Shown: positions 27,005-37,333, counted from the first letter of the stretch. The stretch: 64,000 bases of DNA from Neoactinobaculum massilliense (GCF_900604955.1 NZ_UWPE01000001.1:496001-560000), one strand, 5' to 3'. Notes: generated from the letters alone by a model not told the origin. Translations and numbers: made by a program.

Positions 27005-27333
27005 GTCGTTTTTGTCACATTCGCACAGTTCTTTGGTCGTGGAAATACCGCCTATCGGGTGCACGTGTGTGCGGAAGTTTGGGCGCACTGAAATCTTGTT
27101 CGACGACGCCGCAGTCAGACTCGTGACACGTTTCGTGGTCGGTGCACGCGTAGAAGCCGACGGGTCAGGACTACGAGTTTTGCCGCGGAGTAACCCAGGT
27201 GGACGAGGACGTCAGTTAGGCAGGATTCTCATTCGTCATGCGAAAAGCCGTAAAACATGTGTAAAGAGTCTGCACGGCCAGTGGGGACCTGAGTGATGGC
27301 GATGATGAGGAGGATCTAGTGGCGGGAAAACTA
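27005..27333. other. Intergenic region without a supported gene
   Basis: About 330 bases between the dehydrogenase promoter and the end of the PH-domain gene. A 94-residue frame at 27012-27296 has no recognisable protein pattern or ribosome site, so I do not call it. Confidence 0.5.
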
Positions 27334-28008
27334 CTAGGCAGCCGGAGAATTATCAGGCCGAGACGGATCGGCGTGGCCCTGCGGTAGCGAGCCATCGGTG
27401 GATTCGGAATGTGGCGTTTCGTGGGCGGACGATTCCGCCACGCCGGGGGCAGGCAGAGTATCTGCGACGTTTCCCTGGACCGCGGAGAGGGATGGCATGG
27501 CGAGGGCGGGCGGGGTGTCCGACGTCGTCGAACCGCTGGTAAGAAGGTCAGAAATCAACGCGTGCACCCGCTCCACCTTGGGCACATTGCGCAGGTAATG
27601 GGGCTGATCCGCAGCCGTGTAGATAACAAGCGTGCCTGAACCGAAGCCCCGATCCGTGATGTCACGCTTGAAGGTGAGGTCCGTGGTGCGGGCGAGTGGG
27701 ATGTCATGGCCGGTACGGGTGAACACGCCGTCGCGGGCAATGACGCGACGATTTGTGACCACGTAGTAGCTCGCCGCCCAGCTCATCCAGGGCCCCAATG
27801 TGACGATCCACAGCAGGATAAGGGCTACCACGGCGTCCACCCAAAACACCGCTGGGCGCCAGGTGTGGGGTAGGTAGATGGCGCCAAGCACGGCCAGCGC
27901 CACCACAAGCGCGCCGCCAATGAAGTTGCCGGTCAGCACCTTCGCATGAGGGTGGGTTTCGAGGAGCACATGCTCCCCCTCGCTGAGAAGCTTCTTCGAA
28001 AACGCCAT
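27334..28008 (-). CDS. Membrane protein with bacterial PH (YdbT-like) domain
   Basis: A 224-residue protein with two adjacent membrane segments (about residues 31-46 and 55-75) followed by a bPH2 domain; SYYVVTNRRVIARDGVFTR is the family signature. The tail from about residue 160 is low in complexity, rich in Ser, Pro and Ala. Function is unknown; such proteins often sit near secretion or envelope genes. The ATG at 28008 starts MAFSKKLLSEGEH, the usual beginning of the domain; the longer frame to 28383 is not supported. Confidence 0.75.
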   Translation of the reverse strand: MAFSKKLLSEGEHVLLETHPHAKVLTGNFIGGALVVALAVLGAIYLPHTWRPAVFWVDAVVALILLWIVTLGPWMSWAASYYVVTNRRVIARDGVFTRTGHDIPLARTTDLTFKRDITDRGFGSGTLVIYTAADQPHYLRNVPKVERVHALISDLLTSGSTTSDTPPALAMPSLSAVQGNVADTLPAPGVAESSAHETPHSESTDGSLPQGHADPSRPDNSPAA

Positions 28009-28071
28009 AGTGTCATGGTGCCACAATCTGGGCCGCCGCGATGAGTGGAGACGTGCGTGGGTGAATAGGTG

Positions 28072-28159
28072 AAGGCGTCGCTGCGCGCGGTGAACGGACC
28101 CGGACGGAACTTGAGCGGACACGGCGTCCCTTAGGCGTCGCTGCGCGCGGCGGACGGGC
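28072..28159. repeat. 60-bp spaced direct repeat upstream of lepA
   Basis: AGGCGTCGCTGCGCGCGG occurs twice, beginning at about 28073 and 28133, with related flanks. It lies in the gap between the PH-domain gene and lepA. Role unknown. Confidence 0.5.
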
Positions 28160-28262
28160 CTGTAGGGGGGGCGGTGACGATTGCGGTGGCGGTGCCATGG
28201 ACGGGCTCGCGCGGATACACGCACCCGCGTGAATACATGGCGCGGTTGCCGGAATAGATCGC

Positions 28263-28268
28263 TAGAAT
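28263..28268 (+). promoter_or_regulatory. Candidate -10 element of lepA
   Basis: TAGAAT lies 23 bases before the lepA GTG, with AAAGGAG between. It probably drives lepA-trmB-hemW. Confidence 0.45.
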
Positions 28269-28291
28269 AAGGCGACACGAAAAGGAGAGAC

Positions 28292-30151
28292 GTGCCCAAT
28301 TTTTCCAGCGAACAACTCGGGCTCATTGCGCCCGGCCAAACAGACCGCCAGCGCATCCGCAACTTTTGCATCATCGCCCACATTGATCACGGCAAGTCCA
28401 CGCTCGCGGACCGGATGCTGCAGCTGACCGGCATTGTGAAAGCGCGCGACATGCGGGATCAGTACCTGGATCGCATGGCGATTGAGCGGGAGCGTGGTAT
28501 CACCATCAAATCGCAGGCGGTGCGCATGCCGTGGCTGGTGGACGGGGAACCGTACGCGCTCAATATGATCGACACGCCCGGGCACGTTGATTTTTCCTAT
28601 GAGGTGAGCCGCTCTCTAGCCGCGTGCGAGGGTGCCGTGCTGCTGGTGGATGCTACCCAGGGGATCCAGGCGCAAACCCTGGCCAACCTGTACATGGCGA
28701 TGGACCATGACCTGGCCATCATCCCGGTGCTTAACAAAATCGATTTACCGTCCGCGGAACCGGAGCACTACACCCACCAGCTCTCCAGCCTGCTGGGTGT
28801 GGAGGAGTCCGAAATTCTCACCGTCAGTGGGAAAACGGGTGCCGGTGTGGCAGAACTGCTGGATCGCGTGGTAGCGGACATTCCGGCCCCGCAGGGGGAT
28901 CCGGATGGGCCGGCACGGGCGATGATTTTCGACTCCGTCTACGATTCCTACCGCGGTGTGGTCACCTACATCCGCATGGTGGATGGCGCGTTTGATGCGC
29001 GCCAGAAGCTGGAAACCATGTCTACGCACACGGAGCACGAACTCCAGGAGCTCGGTGTGATTTCTCCGGAGCCCACCCCCACCCGGTCAATTCGTGCGGG
29101 GGAGGTGGGGTACCTGATTACGGGTGTCAAGGATGTACGGCAAACGCGCGTGGGTGACACGGTGACGGTTGCCTCGCGGCCCGCGTCCACGCCTCTGCCG
29201 GGATACCAGGATGCCAAGCCCATGGTGTATTCGGGGATTTACCCAATTGACGGATCGGATTTCCCGAATCTTCGTGAGGCGCTGGAGAAACTCCAGTTGA
29301 ACGACGCCGCCCTGGTATTTGAGCCGGAGACCTCCGTTGCGTTGGGGTTTGGGTTCCGCGTGGGCTTCCTCGGGCTCCTTCATCTGGAGATCACGCGCGA
29401 ACGTCTGGAAAGCGAATTCGGGCTGGACATTATTGCTACCGCGCCCTCCGTGATTTACCGCGTGATCACGGATGCGGGCCAGGAGGTGCGGGTAACAAAC
29501 CCGTCCGAATTCCCCGAGGTCAAGGTAGCTCATATTTTTGAGCCGACGGCCAAGGCCTCCATTCTGGCGCCAGCGGACTACGTGGGCACCATCATGGAGC
29601 TGGCGCAGGAACGGCGCGGAAATATGGATGGGATGGATTACATCACCGAGGACCGCGTGGAGCTGCGCTACACCATTCCGCTCGCCGAAATCGTCACGGA
29701 CTTTTTCGACCAGTTGAAATCCCGCACCCGCGGCTACGCCTCGCTTGATTATGACGTGGAGGGGGAGCAGGAGGCGGACCTCGTGAAGGTGGATATTCTC
29801 CTCAACCATGAGAAAGTGGACGCGTTCTCGGCGATTGTGCACAAGGATAAGGCGTACACATACGGTAACGCGATGTCCAAGAAGCTCAAGGCCCTCATTC
29901 CGCGTCAGCAGTTTGAAATTCCGATTCAGGCCGCCATTGGTACCCGCGTTATTGCCCGCGAAACCATCAAGGCATTGCGCAAGGACGTGCTTTCCAAGTG
30001 CTACGGCGGCGATGTGTCCCGTAAGCGCAAGTTGTTGGAGAAGCAGAAGGCCGGCAAGAAGCGCATGAAGTCCATTGGCCGCGTGGATGTGCCACAGGAG
30101 GCATTCGTGGCCGCACTCACCTCGGACGCCCCAACCGGGAAGGGAAAGTAA
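28292..30151 (+). CDS. lepA: Elongation factor 4 (LepA GTPase)
   Basis: A 619-residue ribosome-bound GTPase of the EF-G type. G1 is [10 protein letters not shown]3 is DTPGHVDF and G4 is NKID. The C-terminal LepA-specific domain is present ([14 protein letters not shown], then the basic [18 protein letters not shown]). The start is a GTG after AAAGGAG. Its stop overlaps the trmB ATG by one base, so the genes are coupled. Confidence 0.97.
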   Translation: MPNFSSEQLGLIAPGQTDRQRIRNFCIIAHIDHGKSTLADRMLQLTGIVKARDMRDQYLDRMAIERERGITIKSQAVRMPWLVDGEPYALNMIDTPGHVDFSYEVSRSLAACEGAVLLVDATQGIQAQTLANLYMAMDHDLAIIPVLNKIDLPSAEPEHYTHQLSSLLGVEESEILTVSGKTGAGVAELLDRVVADIPAPQGDPDGPARAMIFDSVYDSYRGVVTYIRMVDGAFDARQKLETMSTHTEHELQELGVISPEPTPTRSIRAGEVGYLITGVKDVRQTRVGDTVTVASRPASTPLPGYQDAKPMVYSGIYPIDGSDFPNLREALEKLQLNDAALVFEPETSVALGFGFRVGFLGLLHLEITRERLESEFGLDIIATAPSVIYRVITDAGQEVRVTNPSEFPEVKVAHIFEPTAKASILAPADYVGTIMELAQERRGNMDGMDYITEDRVELRYTIPLAEIVTDFFDQLKSRTRGYASLDYDVEGEQEADLVKVDILLNHEKVDAFSAIVHKDKAYTYGNAMSKKLKALIPRQQFEIPIQAAIGTRVIARETIKALRKDVLSKCYGGDVSRKRKLLEKQKAGKKRMKSIGRVDVPQEAFVAALTSDAPTGKGK

Positions 30152-30978
30152 TGACCTACCGCCACATTCACTCTTTCTCGCTGCGCGGCAGCCGGCTGGG
30201 TAAGCGTCACGAGGCGCTCCTGGCCGAACGAGCCGAGCTACTCATCAGCGTGCCCCGCGGCGAGGAACCGGTGGAAATCGCTGCGGATGCGCGGGTGGAC
30301 CTGGCCGCCGAATTCGGGCGTGAGGCGCCGCTCATTGTGGAGGTGGGGCCGGGAAGCGGAGAACAGGCCGTTGGTTATGCGGTGCGTCATCCGGAGGTAA
30401 ACATCCTTTTGGTCGAGGCGTGGCATCCGGGTGTGGGGCGCTGCGTGGCCTCGATTGTGCGCGCAGGCGTTGAGAACGTGCGCGTCCTCGAGGCCGACGC
30501 CGTACAGGCGCTTCCCGTTGTGTTTGGGCTCGCGGCGAGCAGGGCTGCTAGCGCGGCGGAGATTGAGGAGATTGGGCCGGGCGTGGATCCCGCGCTGCCG
30601 GGCAGCACCAACCCCCGGGCGGCAGAATTGTGGACATTTTTCCCGGATCCGTGGCGGAAAACTCGCCACCACAAGCGGCGCCTGGTCGCGCCGCGATTCG
30701 GCGTGGTAGCGGCGGGTATCCTCGAGGACCAGGGGCTGTGGAGGATGGCCACGGACTGGGATGATTACGCTTGGCAGATGCGGGACACGCTGGAGGTGCT
30801 CCCGTATTTTGAGAATCCCTACGCGGGGCAAAATCCGGATCCGAATGATCGGGAGCCGGAGCGCGGCGGATTCGCGCGGCGATGGGAGGAGCGCGAGCTC
30901 ACCCGCTTCGAGGAGCGCGGGCGGGAGGCCGGCAGGAGCGTGCACGATCTGGTGGCGGTAAGGAAAAAGCGTGGCTAA
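30151..30978 (+). CDS. trmB: tRNA (guanine-N7-)-methyltransferase
   Basis: A 275-residue methyltransferase that makes m7G46 in tRNA with S-adenosylmethionine. The SAM-binding VEVGPGSGEQ and the family signature FPDPWRKTRHHKRR are clear. There is an N-terminal extension beginning RHIHSFSLRGSRLGKRH, typical of actinobacterial versions. A loop insertion at about residues 130-152 (after QALPVVFG) is longer than usual. It overlaps both lepA and hemW, so the three form one operon. Confidence 0.93.
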   Translation: MTYRHIHSFSLRGSRLGKRHEALLAERAELLISVPRGEEPVEIAADARVDLAAEFGREAPLIVEVGPGSGEQAVGYAVRHPEVNILLVEAWHPGVGRCVASIVRAGVENVRVLEADAVQALPVVFGLAASRAASAAEIEEIGPGVDPALPGSTNPRAAELWTFFPDPWRKTRHHKRRLVAPRFGVVAAGILEDQGLWRMATDWDDYAWQMRDTLEVLPYFENPYAGQNPDPNDREPERGGFARRWEERELTRFEERGREAGRSVHDLVAVRKKRG

Positions 30979-32167
30979 ACTCCCCGACGGTATTCCCGTA
31001 CCTCCGGACGGCCGCGTTCCCAACCCGGACGTGTCCGCAGGATTCTCCGCGTATGTGCATATTCCGTTCTGCCGGGTGCGTTGCGGATACTGCGATTTCA
31101 ATACCTACACAAATCTGAATTTCGGTGAGGGTGCGAGTACCGGGGATTATCCGGAATCGCTGGCCCGCGAAATCGCGCTTTCGCGCCGCGTGCTGGACAC
31201 CGGGGATAACCACGCGGCCGTGCGCACCATTTTCTTTGGTGGCGGCACTCCCACCATGCTGCGCCCGGAGCAACTGGTAGGCGTGGTGGCGGACCTGCGG
31301 GAGGCGTTCGGCGTCGTCAGGGGCGCTGAAATTACTACCGAATGCAATCCCGAAACGGTGGGAAAGGCAGAGCTTGCGGCGCTGCGGGAGGGTGGTTTCA
31401 CGCGAATCTCGTTCGGCATGCAGTCCGCGGTGCCCGCCGTTCTCCGGACGCTTGACAGGCTCCACACGCCCGGGCAGGTGGAAAAGGTGACCACGTGGGC
31501 GCGGGAACTCGGGCTCGAATACTCGGTGGACCTTATTTATGGGGCGCCGGGGGAGACCATGGAGCAGTGGGAAGCGTCCGTGCGAGAGGCCATTTCCTTC
31601 GCGCCAAACCATATCAGTGCCTACGGTCTGCAGGTGGAACCGGGGACGAAAATGGGCGCGCAGGCACGGCGCGGCGAAATTCAGCTGCCGGACCCGGACA
31701 TACAGGCGGATAAATACGAACTCGCCGATACGCTGTTTACCGAGGCCGGCTACCGCTGGTACGAGATCTCCAACTGGGCGAAACCCGGACACGAGTGCCG
31801 CCATAATCTGCTCTACTGGCACAACGCGAACTGGTGGGGATACGGGCCGGGGGCGCATTCGCACATTAATGGGGAACGGTTCTGGAACGTCAAGCACCCA
31901 CTGGCCTATGCGCAGCGGCTTGCATTGGGGACGACGCCGGCGCAGGCTCGCGAGGTACTGAGCCCGGCCGAGCAGCGCGAAGAGGACATCATGCTAGGTA
32001 TTCGGCTGCGCGAGGGGATACCGGTGCCGAGCGGGGTGCGTGAGGAAACGCTCGCGGAGCTGCGCGGCGACGGTTTGATCGACGCCGAAGCGCTGCGTAC
32101 TGGGAGAGTACGGCTCACGCGGCACGGGCGGCTGCTGGGCGACGTGGTGACGCGGGCGCTGTGGTGA
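30971..32167 (+). CDS. hemW: Radical SAM heme chaperone HemW (coproporphyrinogen-oxidase-like)
   Basis: A 398-residue radical SAM protein. CRVRCGYC supplies the three Cys of the 4Fe-4S cluster, FFGGGTPTML and ISFGMQS follow, and a C-terminal HemN-type domain is present. HemW binds heme and delivers it to target proteins rather than acting as an oxidase; the true HemN has an additional N-terminal region that is missing here. The GTG start overlaps the trmB stop by eight bases. In many actinobacteria DUF3097 and hrcA follow directly; here 12.6 kb of accessory DNA intervenes. Confidence 0.93.
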   Translation: MAKLPDGIPVPPDGRVPNPDVSAGFSAYVHIPFCRVRCGYCDFNTYTNLNFGEGASTGDYPESLAREIALSRRVLDTGDNHAAVRTIFFGGGTPTMLRPEQLVGVVADLREAFGVVRGAEITTECNPETVGKAELAALREGGFTRISFGMQSAVPAVLRTLDRLHTPGQVEKVTTWARELGLEYSVDLIYGAPGETMEQWEASVREAISFAPNHISAYGLQVEPGTKMGAQARRGEIQLPDPDIQADKYELADTLFTEAGYRWYEISNWAKPGHECRHNLLYWHNANWWGYGPGAHSHINGERFWNVKHPLAYAQRLALGTTPAQAREVLSPAEQREEDIMLGIRLREGIPVPSGVREETLAELRGDGLIDAEALRTGRVRLTRHGRLLGDVVTRALW

Positions 32168-32436
32168 CGCGGGTGCTGCGGCAATGGTCAGGTGTGGGTG
32201 ACGTGGGAATAGTGGGCCGCGGGCCCTTCTCACCTGCACAAAGCAAACTGCCATGGGGACTCTGATTTATTCGCTGCTGTTCAGATGATGGACCCTGGCC
32301 GCTGCATGGTAACGAGCGTCTATAGGCTCGAAGGTATCCTGACGGAGATTAACTGGTAAATGATCAGGGTTGGGTTCGGGTTTCAGTAGTGGTTTCTTGC
32401 TGCGGGTGTACGCGAGCGGAGAGATTGAGGTGACGA

Positions 32437-33706
32437 ATGAGTAATGGCTCGAGAGATTATGGGGTGTGGCTGACCGGCTCCACCTCCGACCAACTTGCAG
32501 GCGCCGTACCTCAGGTTGCGGTGCCGTTCGTTATCGTGGCAACAGGGGGGCGTCGCGGTAGCCGGCGGCGTATCGACCGCTAGCCAGATAATTGGAATTC
32601 TCATGATGCTGTTCGGCGGCGTCATCGTGGATCGCAGCGATCGCCGCGCACTCATGTACTGGCGGGCGGTTACCGGTGCCGTGCTGTGGATGCTGCTGGG
32701 AATCCTGCTGGTTTTAGGCGTTGCCCAGCTATGGCACGTCATCGCAATTGTGATAGCTGTCCAATTTTCCTTCGCGTTGCTCTCAAATTCGGATGAAGCG
32801 GCGCTGCGTTCAATTCTCACAGATAATGAAGAATATGCTCGGGCCCGCGGTATCAATCAGGGGCGTGACGCGGTGGTATCCATCGCGGGTGGGCCGCTGG
32901 GCGGTTTCCTTTATGGAGCCGCGCACTGGCTTCCATTTATTGCCGCCTCCGTTCTGCACGCAATATATGGCCTGTGCGCAGCTCTCATCAGAACGGACCT
33001 GCAGCCCACGGAGATTACTAGAAAATCGACGAAACGTATTGGCTCGATATTCGAGGATATTGCGGTGGGGCTTCGTTTCCTGGTCAGTTCGCGAGTTCGT
33101 CTCGGAATTGTGCTGTGGATTGCTTTCGCGCAGACTGCGGCGAACATGCTGACTTTCACCACGATCTATCAATTGATGGGGCACGGATATTCCGCGGCGC
33201 AGGTTGCGCTGGTCGAGGTAAGTATGGCGGTTGGCATGATCGTGGCATCCGCGGCAGCATCGATTGCTGTTACTCGCGTTCCATCCGGATGTCTCGCAAT
33301 TCTCTCGACAATCGGGCTTCTTGTAGCCGCGGTGGGAGCAACGGTGTGGCATAGCTACGGCATGCTGTTCGTTTGGTTTGGAATCGCGGGGTTGACGTTC
33401 CCGATCGGTGCTTTAGCCGTACAGGGATTTTTGTTCGCCTCTACTCCGGACAATTTGCAGGGGAGGGCGCAGTCATCTTTGACGGTGGTTTCTTCCATAT
33501 TTGCCGTATGGGCGCCGCTTGTCGCATCTGCACTGGTTGTGGCTGGCCAGACCACGATGTCCTATGGGTTAGCCGCCGCGCTATTTGTACTTGGGCTTAC
33601 CGCTATTTTCTGTGCGCCTGCTTTCCGGAAACTGGGGACGGCATCCGAGTGGTCAAAGGCCGAATCCGCTGCTTCACGTGCTGCTGAGGAATCAGGAGAG
33701 AAATAA
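32437..33706 (+). CDS. MFS efflux-type transporter (apparent frameshift at G6)
   Basis: A major-facilitator protein of the macrolide-efflux-like type with about 12 hydrophobic segments. The N-terminus MSNGSRDYGVWLTGSTSDQL starts at an ATG after GAGG and reads to a G6 run at 32545-32550; the rest (GGVAVAGGVSTASQIIG onward) is in the next frame. Removing one G restores a continuous 422-residue protein, with GGVIVDRSDRR as the MFS loop. The gene is therefore frameshifted, phase-variable or miscalled at the homopolymer. The substrate is unknown. It is the first gene of the accessory region. Confidence 0.75.
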
Positions 33707-33723
33707 GACCTGCACTGGTTGCC

Positions 33724-33755
33724 GCGCTACATAGTGTTTTTGTAGTATGCAGCGC
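33724..33755. terminator. Hairpin between the MFS and L7/L12-tail genes
   Basis: GCGCT-A-CATA and TATG-C-AGCGC can pair across a T-rich loop between two convergent genes, consistent with a bidirectional terminator. Confidence 0.45.
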
Positions 33756-33765
33756 GCCTAGCGTT

Positions 33766-34026
33766 CTAGAGATCGTACGACGCTTCGTCGATGGCCATCT
33801 TCGCATCATAGAGGCTAGCGCCAGTGCGTTCCCGATAGGCCTTGATGGCATCGATCTTGCGACCAGAGGCGATGATCTTGCGTTCTTCGTCAGATACCTC
33901 GGCGGTCTCTGTGCCGTTCTGTTGCATGCGCAGACGGTGCTGCAGGCTAGTCACTTGCGCGGCGAGCTTCTTGTTTTCCGCACGCAGATACTCAATTTCA
34001 TGCGCCTGCTTGAACCACTTACCCAC
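33766..34026 (-). CDS. Small coiled-coil protein with ribosomal L7/L12 C-terminal-like domain
   Basis: An 86-residue protein. Residues 5-35 are a charged heptad-like helix (HEIEYLRAENKKLAAQV), and the C-terminal 36 residues (IIASGRKIDAIKAYRERTGASL, ending YDAKMAIDEA) closely follow the L7/L12 C-terminal domain that recruits translation GTPases. It is not the ribosomal stalk protein itself, which has a different N-terminus. I chose the GTG at 34026, with AAAGGA upstream. Function unknown; it might dimerise and interact with GTPases or RNA polymerase factors. Confidence 0.7.
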   Translation of the reverse strand: MGKWFKQAHEIEYLRAENKKLAAQVTSLQHRLRMQQNGTETAEVSDEERKIIASGRKIDAIKAYRERTGASLYDAKMAIDEASYDL

Positions 34027-34250
34027 GAATCGGTCCTTTCGGTTATGAATGTTTAGATATGTGGATTCTTGCACGCCACGGATGAAGCCCGCAATGTCTC
34101 AGAAGGCGTGCGGCGGTTGGGTCCAGGTCAGGGCGCGTGATGGTCTGGTAATCGCTGGCGTACGCGCCTTAATCTATCCACGACTCCAGGCCATGTTGGC
34201 ATCATCGATGTGAATGGTTGGTAGCAGGAGGAATATCATCCGGGTGTATG

Positions 34251-36425
34251 TTACGTAAGCATGTCGAGTTCGTGAATCGCGCTGGCTGTGCCACGACGCA
34301 ATACGGCCTGTGCGAGGACACTCAGCGGTACAGCGGAGGTTTCATCGATTGACATTCCTATGTGCTCGGTTACCCATCTATTCGCGTAGGAAGGCCAATT
34401 GAAATCTACGGCGGGTCCTATGCCGGCTAGTGCATCTTGTCTATTGCGAATGTACTGTTGCCAACGTGGGCCGTAATAGGTCCTGAGGAGTGCTACCCAT
34501 TCGCGATTTGAGTAATCGAGTAGTGTTGCGTCCGCTTCTTCAGCCCATCGCGTGACGAGTGACCATGCTTCTTTTTCCAAACTGGATTCTTTAGAATCGC
34601 AAACTGCCTCTGAGATGTCTCGTGCTGAACGTATCCACGGTTCCATATGGAAGTGCCGTGAGTGCGCTAAGACATTAGCTTGTAAGTCAATGAGCTCGAG
34701 CAAACGATCTGAGTACAGGTTGAACGCCTGAGCGTTTCTTGCCCTATATGACTCGCTCATTCGATATTGGACGGTTTTGGCCGTATTGGATATGACCTGA
34801 GCTAGTAATTCGCAGAGATCGTCAACCAGCGCATTGGTAGGATGGGCGGCTCTGGTATAAATCTCAGTTAGTCTTTCTGTCGCCGCTTCGAGTTGCAGGT
34901 GGGAATAGGGGGTTTTAGTACTGCCCCAACTTGATGCTTGTGTAATGACGGAGTCTGACGGGGCAGCCAGAATGACTGATTCTGGAGCGCCTTGGTGGTA
35001 CCACTGTGGATCATATTGGTAGACGGTTGTAAGCAAGAACTGGACTATCTCATTGAGCTGTTCTGATGTATCGCCGTATCGGTTCTTGTAGAATCGCCAA
35101 AGCCATGCAGATATGTTGACTTTTCCTCCCATCCAGGCACTCTGGAACAAGAGTGAAAAAACCGGTGAACGCATGTTGAGTGCCTCAGGCGCGGCTCCAA
35201 TTCCAACCATATGTCTTGATACTTCAGCATCCTTGATGTGGCCATTCGCAATGCGTGCCAACGGGCCGTCAAGCCCCATTCGTCCACCAAAATTCTCGAT
35301 GGTGCACCATACCCACGGAAACTGTCTCTGCTCGAGTAGAGCATGATTGGGATGAAGATCGGATTCCAAATCAAGAATTAGACACTGCGAAGGAAACGGA
35401 ATAGCTGAAAGCTTCTGCTCATCTAGCTGACCTTGCCACTGTTGCAAAACCCAAATGGAGGCAGGATCAGCAGTCTGCATCACCTTTTGTATTGCTCCAA
35501 AGATCCGAATTACGGCTGGGGGATCTACACAGCCCCCTTCATGGAGTGGGTCAGCTGAGTAGTAGTGCGTAATCTTTCCGAAAACATCGTCTTGGATTGT
35601 GTAGTAGCTCAATGCGAACTCTTGATAGTGTTCGCGCTCGGTTTGTGTTACTCCAGGATCCAATATCGCTGGTCTCCGGAATCCACACCAGGTACCCGAA
35701 TCGATCGCTGAGAATCCTGAGTTCCTCTCACTAAAGTCTCTTGGTACTACCCCGGTGAACCCTGGGAAAACAGGAGTAATACCTAAGTCCGCCATGCGCT
35801 TGTGAATCCTGTGTGCCAGGTGTAAGCGGTTCGGGAACCAATCCGTAGGTAAAGGACTTCCGCAATGGGTCAGATTCTGCATGAAGAACCATGGAAGGTA
35901 TGCAGCCCCAGGTAGAAAAGATCGAACTTCATCTTCTGTGTACCCATATCGTCTAAGCAGCTGTCTGTAAACTTCCTCGTGGCCCACTAAGTCGAGGAGC
36001 ATGTTGACTCCGTGCATGGCGCACCAGTCGAGAAGTTTCTCCCACCTTGGCCAGTCCCAGAAGGCCATTGAATAAGAGAAGGTACAGTAATTTAAAAAGT
36101 AGCGTACGCGGTACGGGTTCGTATGTGTGCATCCTTCCTGGTGGGATTGTCTTCGCGATATATCGACGTCATTCGTATTGATGGCATCGGGATCTATTCC
36201 GATCAGATCGAGGTAATGACAGAATCCAGGCGCGAGCGAAACTCGATCTGATCCATATATCTCAATTCTCCCGTTAGTAGTTGGATGAATCTCAAAATAA
36301 CTGGTGCCATTGCTTGGAGGATCTGTGGGAATAAAACGGAACTGTAGCTGATAATCTGCTCCGAGTGTTCGTCGCACTAGCCCGTCTAGTATTTCTTGGG
36401 TTTGACTGTCATTCTTCTCTGACAT
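34251..36425 (-). CDS. GH89 alpha-N-acetylglucosaminidase, intracellular
   Basis: A 724-residue family GH89 enzyme, similar in length to human NAGLU. YFLNYCTFSYSMAFWDWPRW (109-128) and the NFGG motif (378-381) are diagnostic. From my recollection of human NAGLU (Glu316 and Glu446), Glu296 in ADPLHEGG and Glu414 in GIGAAPEA align with the two catalytic acids. No signal peptide or binding module is present, so it should act in the cytosol on imported alpha-GlcNAc-capped sugars, as on mucin or heparan-type glycans. It is transcribed last after two ABC permeases and a binding protein. The operon is AT-richer than its surroundings, suggesting transfer. Confidence 0.88.
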   Translation of the reverse strand: MSEKNDSQTQEILDGLVRRTLGADYQLQFRFIPTDPPSNGTSYFEIHPTTNGRIEIYGSDRVSLAPGFCHYLDLIGIDPDAINTNDVDISRRQSHQEGCTHTNPYRVRYFLNYCTFSYSMAFWDWPRWEKLLDWCAMHGVNMLLDLVGHEEVYRQLLRRYGYTEDEVRSFLPGAAYLPWFFMQNLTHCGSPLPTDWFPNRLHLAHRIHKRMADLGITPVFPGFTGVVPRDFSERNSGFSAIDSGTWCGFRRPAILDPGVTQTEREHYQEFALSYYTIQDDVFGKITHYYSADPLHEGGCVDPPAVIRIFGAIQKVMQTADPASIWVLQQWQGQLDEQKLSAIPFPSQCLILDLESDLHPNHALLEQRQFPWVWCTIENFGGRMGLDGPLARIANGHIKDAEVSRHMVGIGAAPEALNMRSPVFSLLFQSAWMGGKVNISAWLWRFYKNRYGDTSEQLNEIVQFLLTTVYQYDPQWYHQGAPESVILAAPSDSVITQASSWGSTKTPYSHLQLEAATERLTEIYTRAAHPTNALVDDLCELLAQVISNTAKTVQYRMSESYRARNAQAFNLYSDRLLELIDLQANVLAHSRHFHMEPWIRSARDISEAVCDSKESSLEKEAWSLVTRWAEEADATLLDYSNREWVALLRTYYGPRWQQYIRNRQDALAGIGPAVDFNWPSYANRWVTEHIGMSIDETSAVPLSVLAQAVLRRGTASAIHELDMLT

Positions 36426-36499
36426 AAGTAAGTGCTACCAATCATATGTGGGGTGTGGATATTGATCGACTACATCCTGATGCAAAAGGTTGCTCTGCT

Positions 36500-37333
36500 T
36501 TACCCCTTGACGGATCCTGCTACCAATCCACTGACGATCCACTTTTGGCAGAAGATAAAGAAGATAAAGATCGGTACCAAGGCACAGACTGTCACGGCCA
36601 TGAAGAGGGGCCAATTTGTCCCGAACTGGCTCACAGCGTTGTATACCTGGAGGACGACGGTTTCCTTCTCCGGTGAGGAAATAAATACGTTTGGATATAG
36701 GAAATCATTCCAGGTGCCGATCACTTGAAATACGATGACGGTCACGAGAATAGGTCGTATGACCGGAAGCACGATAGAGAAATAGATCCGCAACGGCCGT
36801 GCGCCATCTAGCTTCGCAGCCTCGAAGAGTTCCTTAGGTACTCCACGCATATAACCGACGATCAGGAAGTAGCAGAATACTGCGCCACCTGAGTACAACA
36901 GAATCAAGCCGAGTAGGGAATCAACAAGCCCCCACGAGGCTTCCATCTTGTAGAGCGGGATTAGAGTGGCCTGGGCGGGTACGGTGAAGGCAACCATAAG
37001 AATGATGCCGACGACCCGCGTTAATACCCATTTCTTTAGGACAACGCCGTAGGCGGCAAGCGAGCCAACCAGCACCTGGATTGCTACCGCGACCACCGTA
37101 ACGAGCAGCGTGTTCAGGAAGGCTCTGATCATTGAGCCATCTTGAAATGCGTTTGCAAAGTTAGTGAGGGTTAGCTCAGACGGCAACGCTAACGGATGTA
37201 AAGTCATATCGACTTGCGACTTGAACGAGTTAACGAGCACGTACCACAGTGGTAGTGCGGAGACTAAAGCAATTGCCAGCATTATTATTGAAAGTACGAT
37301 TCGCTGGGTCGTCCGCCTGCTGTGGCGATTCAT
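36500..37333 (-). CDS. Carbohydrate ABC transporter permease (MalG-type)
   Basis: A 277-residue inner-membrane permease with six hydrophobic segments. The ATPase-docking EAA loop reads EAAKLDGARPLRIYFSIVLP, typical of MalG/CUT1 permeases. It overlaps the MalF-type gene by four bases and precedes the GH89 gene by 74 bases, so the transporter probably feeds the glycosidase. No ATPase is encoded in the operon; CUT1 systems of actinobacteria often share a distant MsiK-type ATPase. Confidence 0.92.
   Translation of the reverse strand: MNRHSRRTTQRIVLSIIMLAIALVSALPLWYVLVNSFKSQVDMTLHPLALPSELTLTNFANAFQDGSMIRAFLNTLLVTVVAVAIQVLVGSLAAYGVVLKKWVLTRVVGIILMVAFTVPAQATLIPLYKMEASWGLVDSLLGLILLYSGGAVFCYFLIVGYMRGVPKELFEAAKLDGARPLRIYFSIVLPVIRPILVTVIVFQVIGTWNDFLYPNVFISSPEKETVVLQVYNAVSQFGTNWPLFMAVTVCALVPIFIFFIFCQKWIVSGLVAGSVKG

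Noticed and set aside
27012-27296. 94-residue open frame in a promoter region
   Set aside because: No ribosome site, no recognisable pattern, and it overlaps the dehydrogenase promoter; likely chance.
36432-36728. Forward frame opposite the MalG-type permease end
   Set aside because: Antisense shadow; no domain and no ribosome site.
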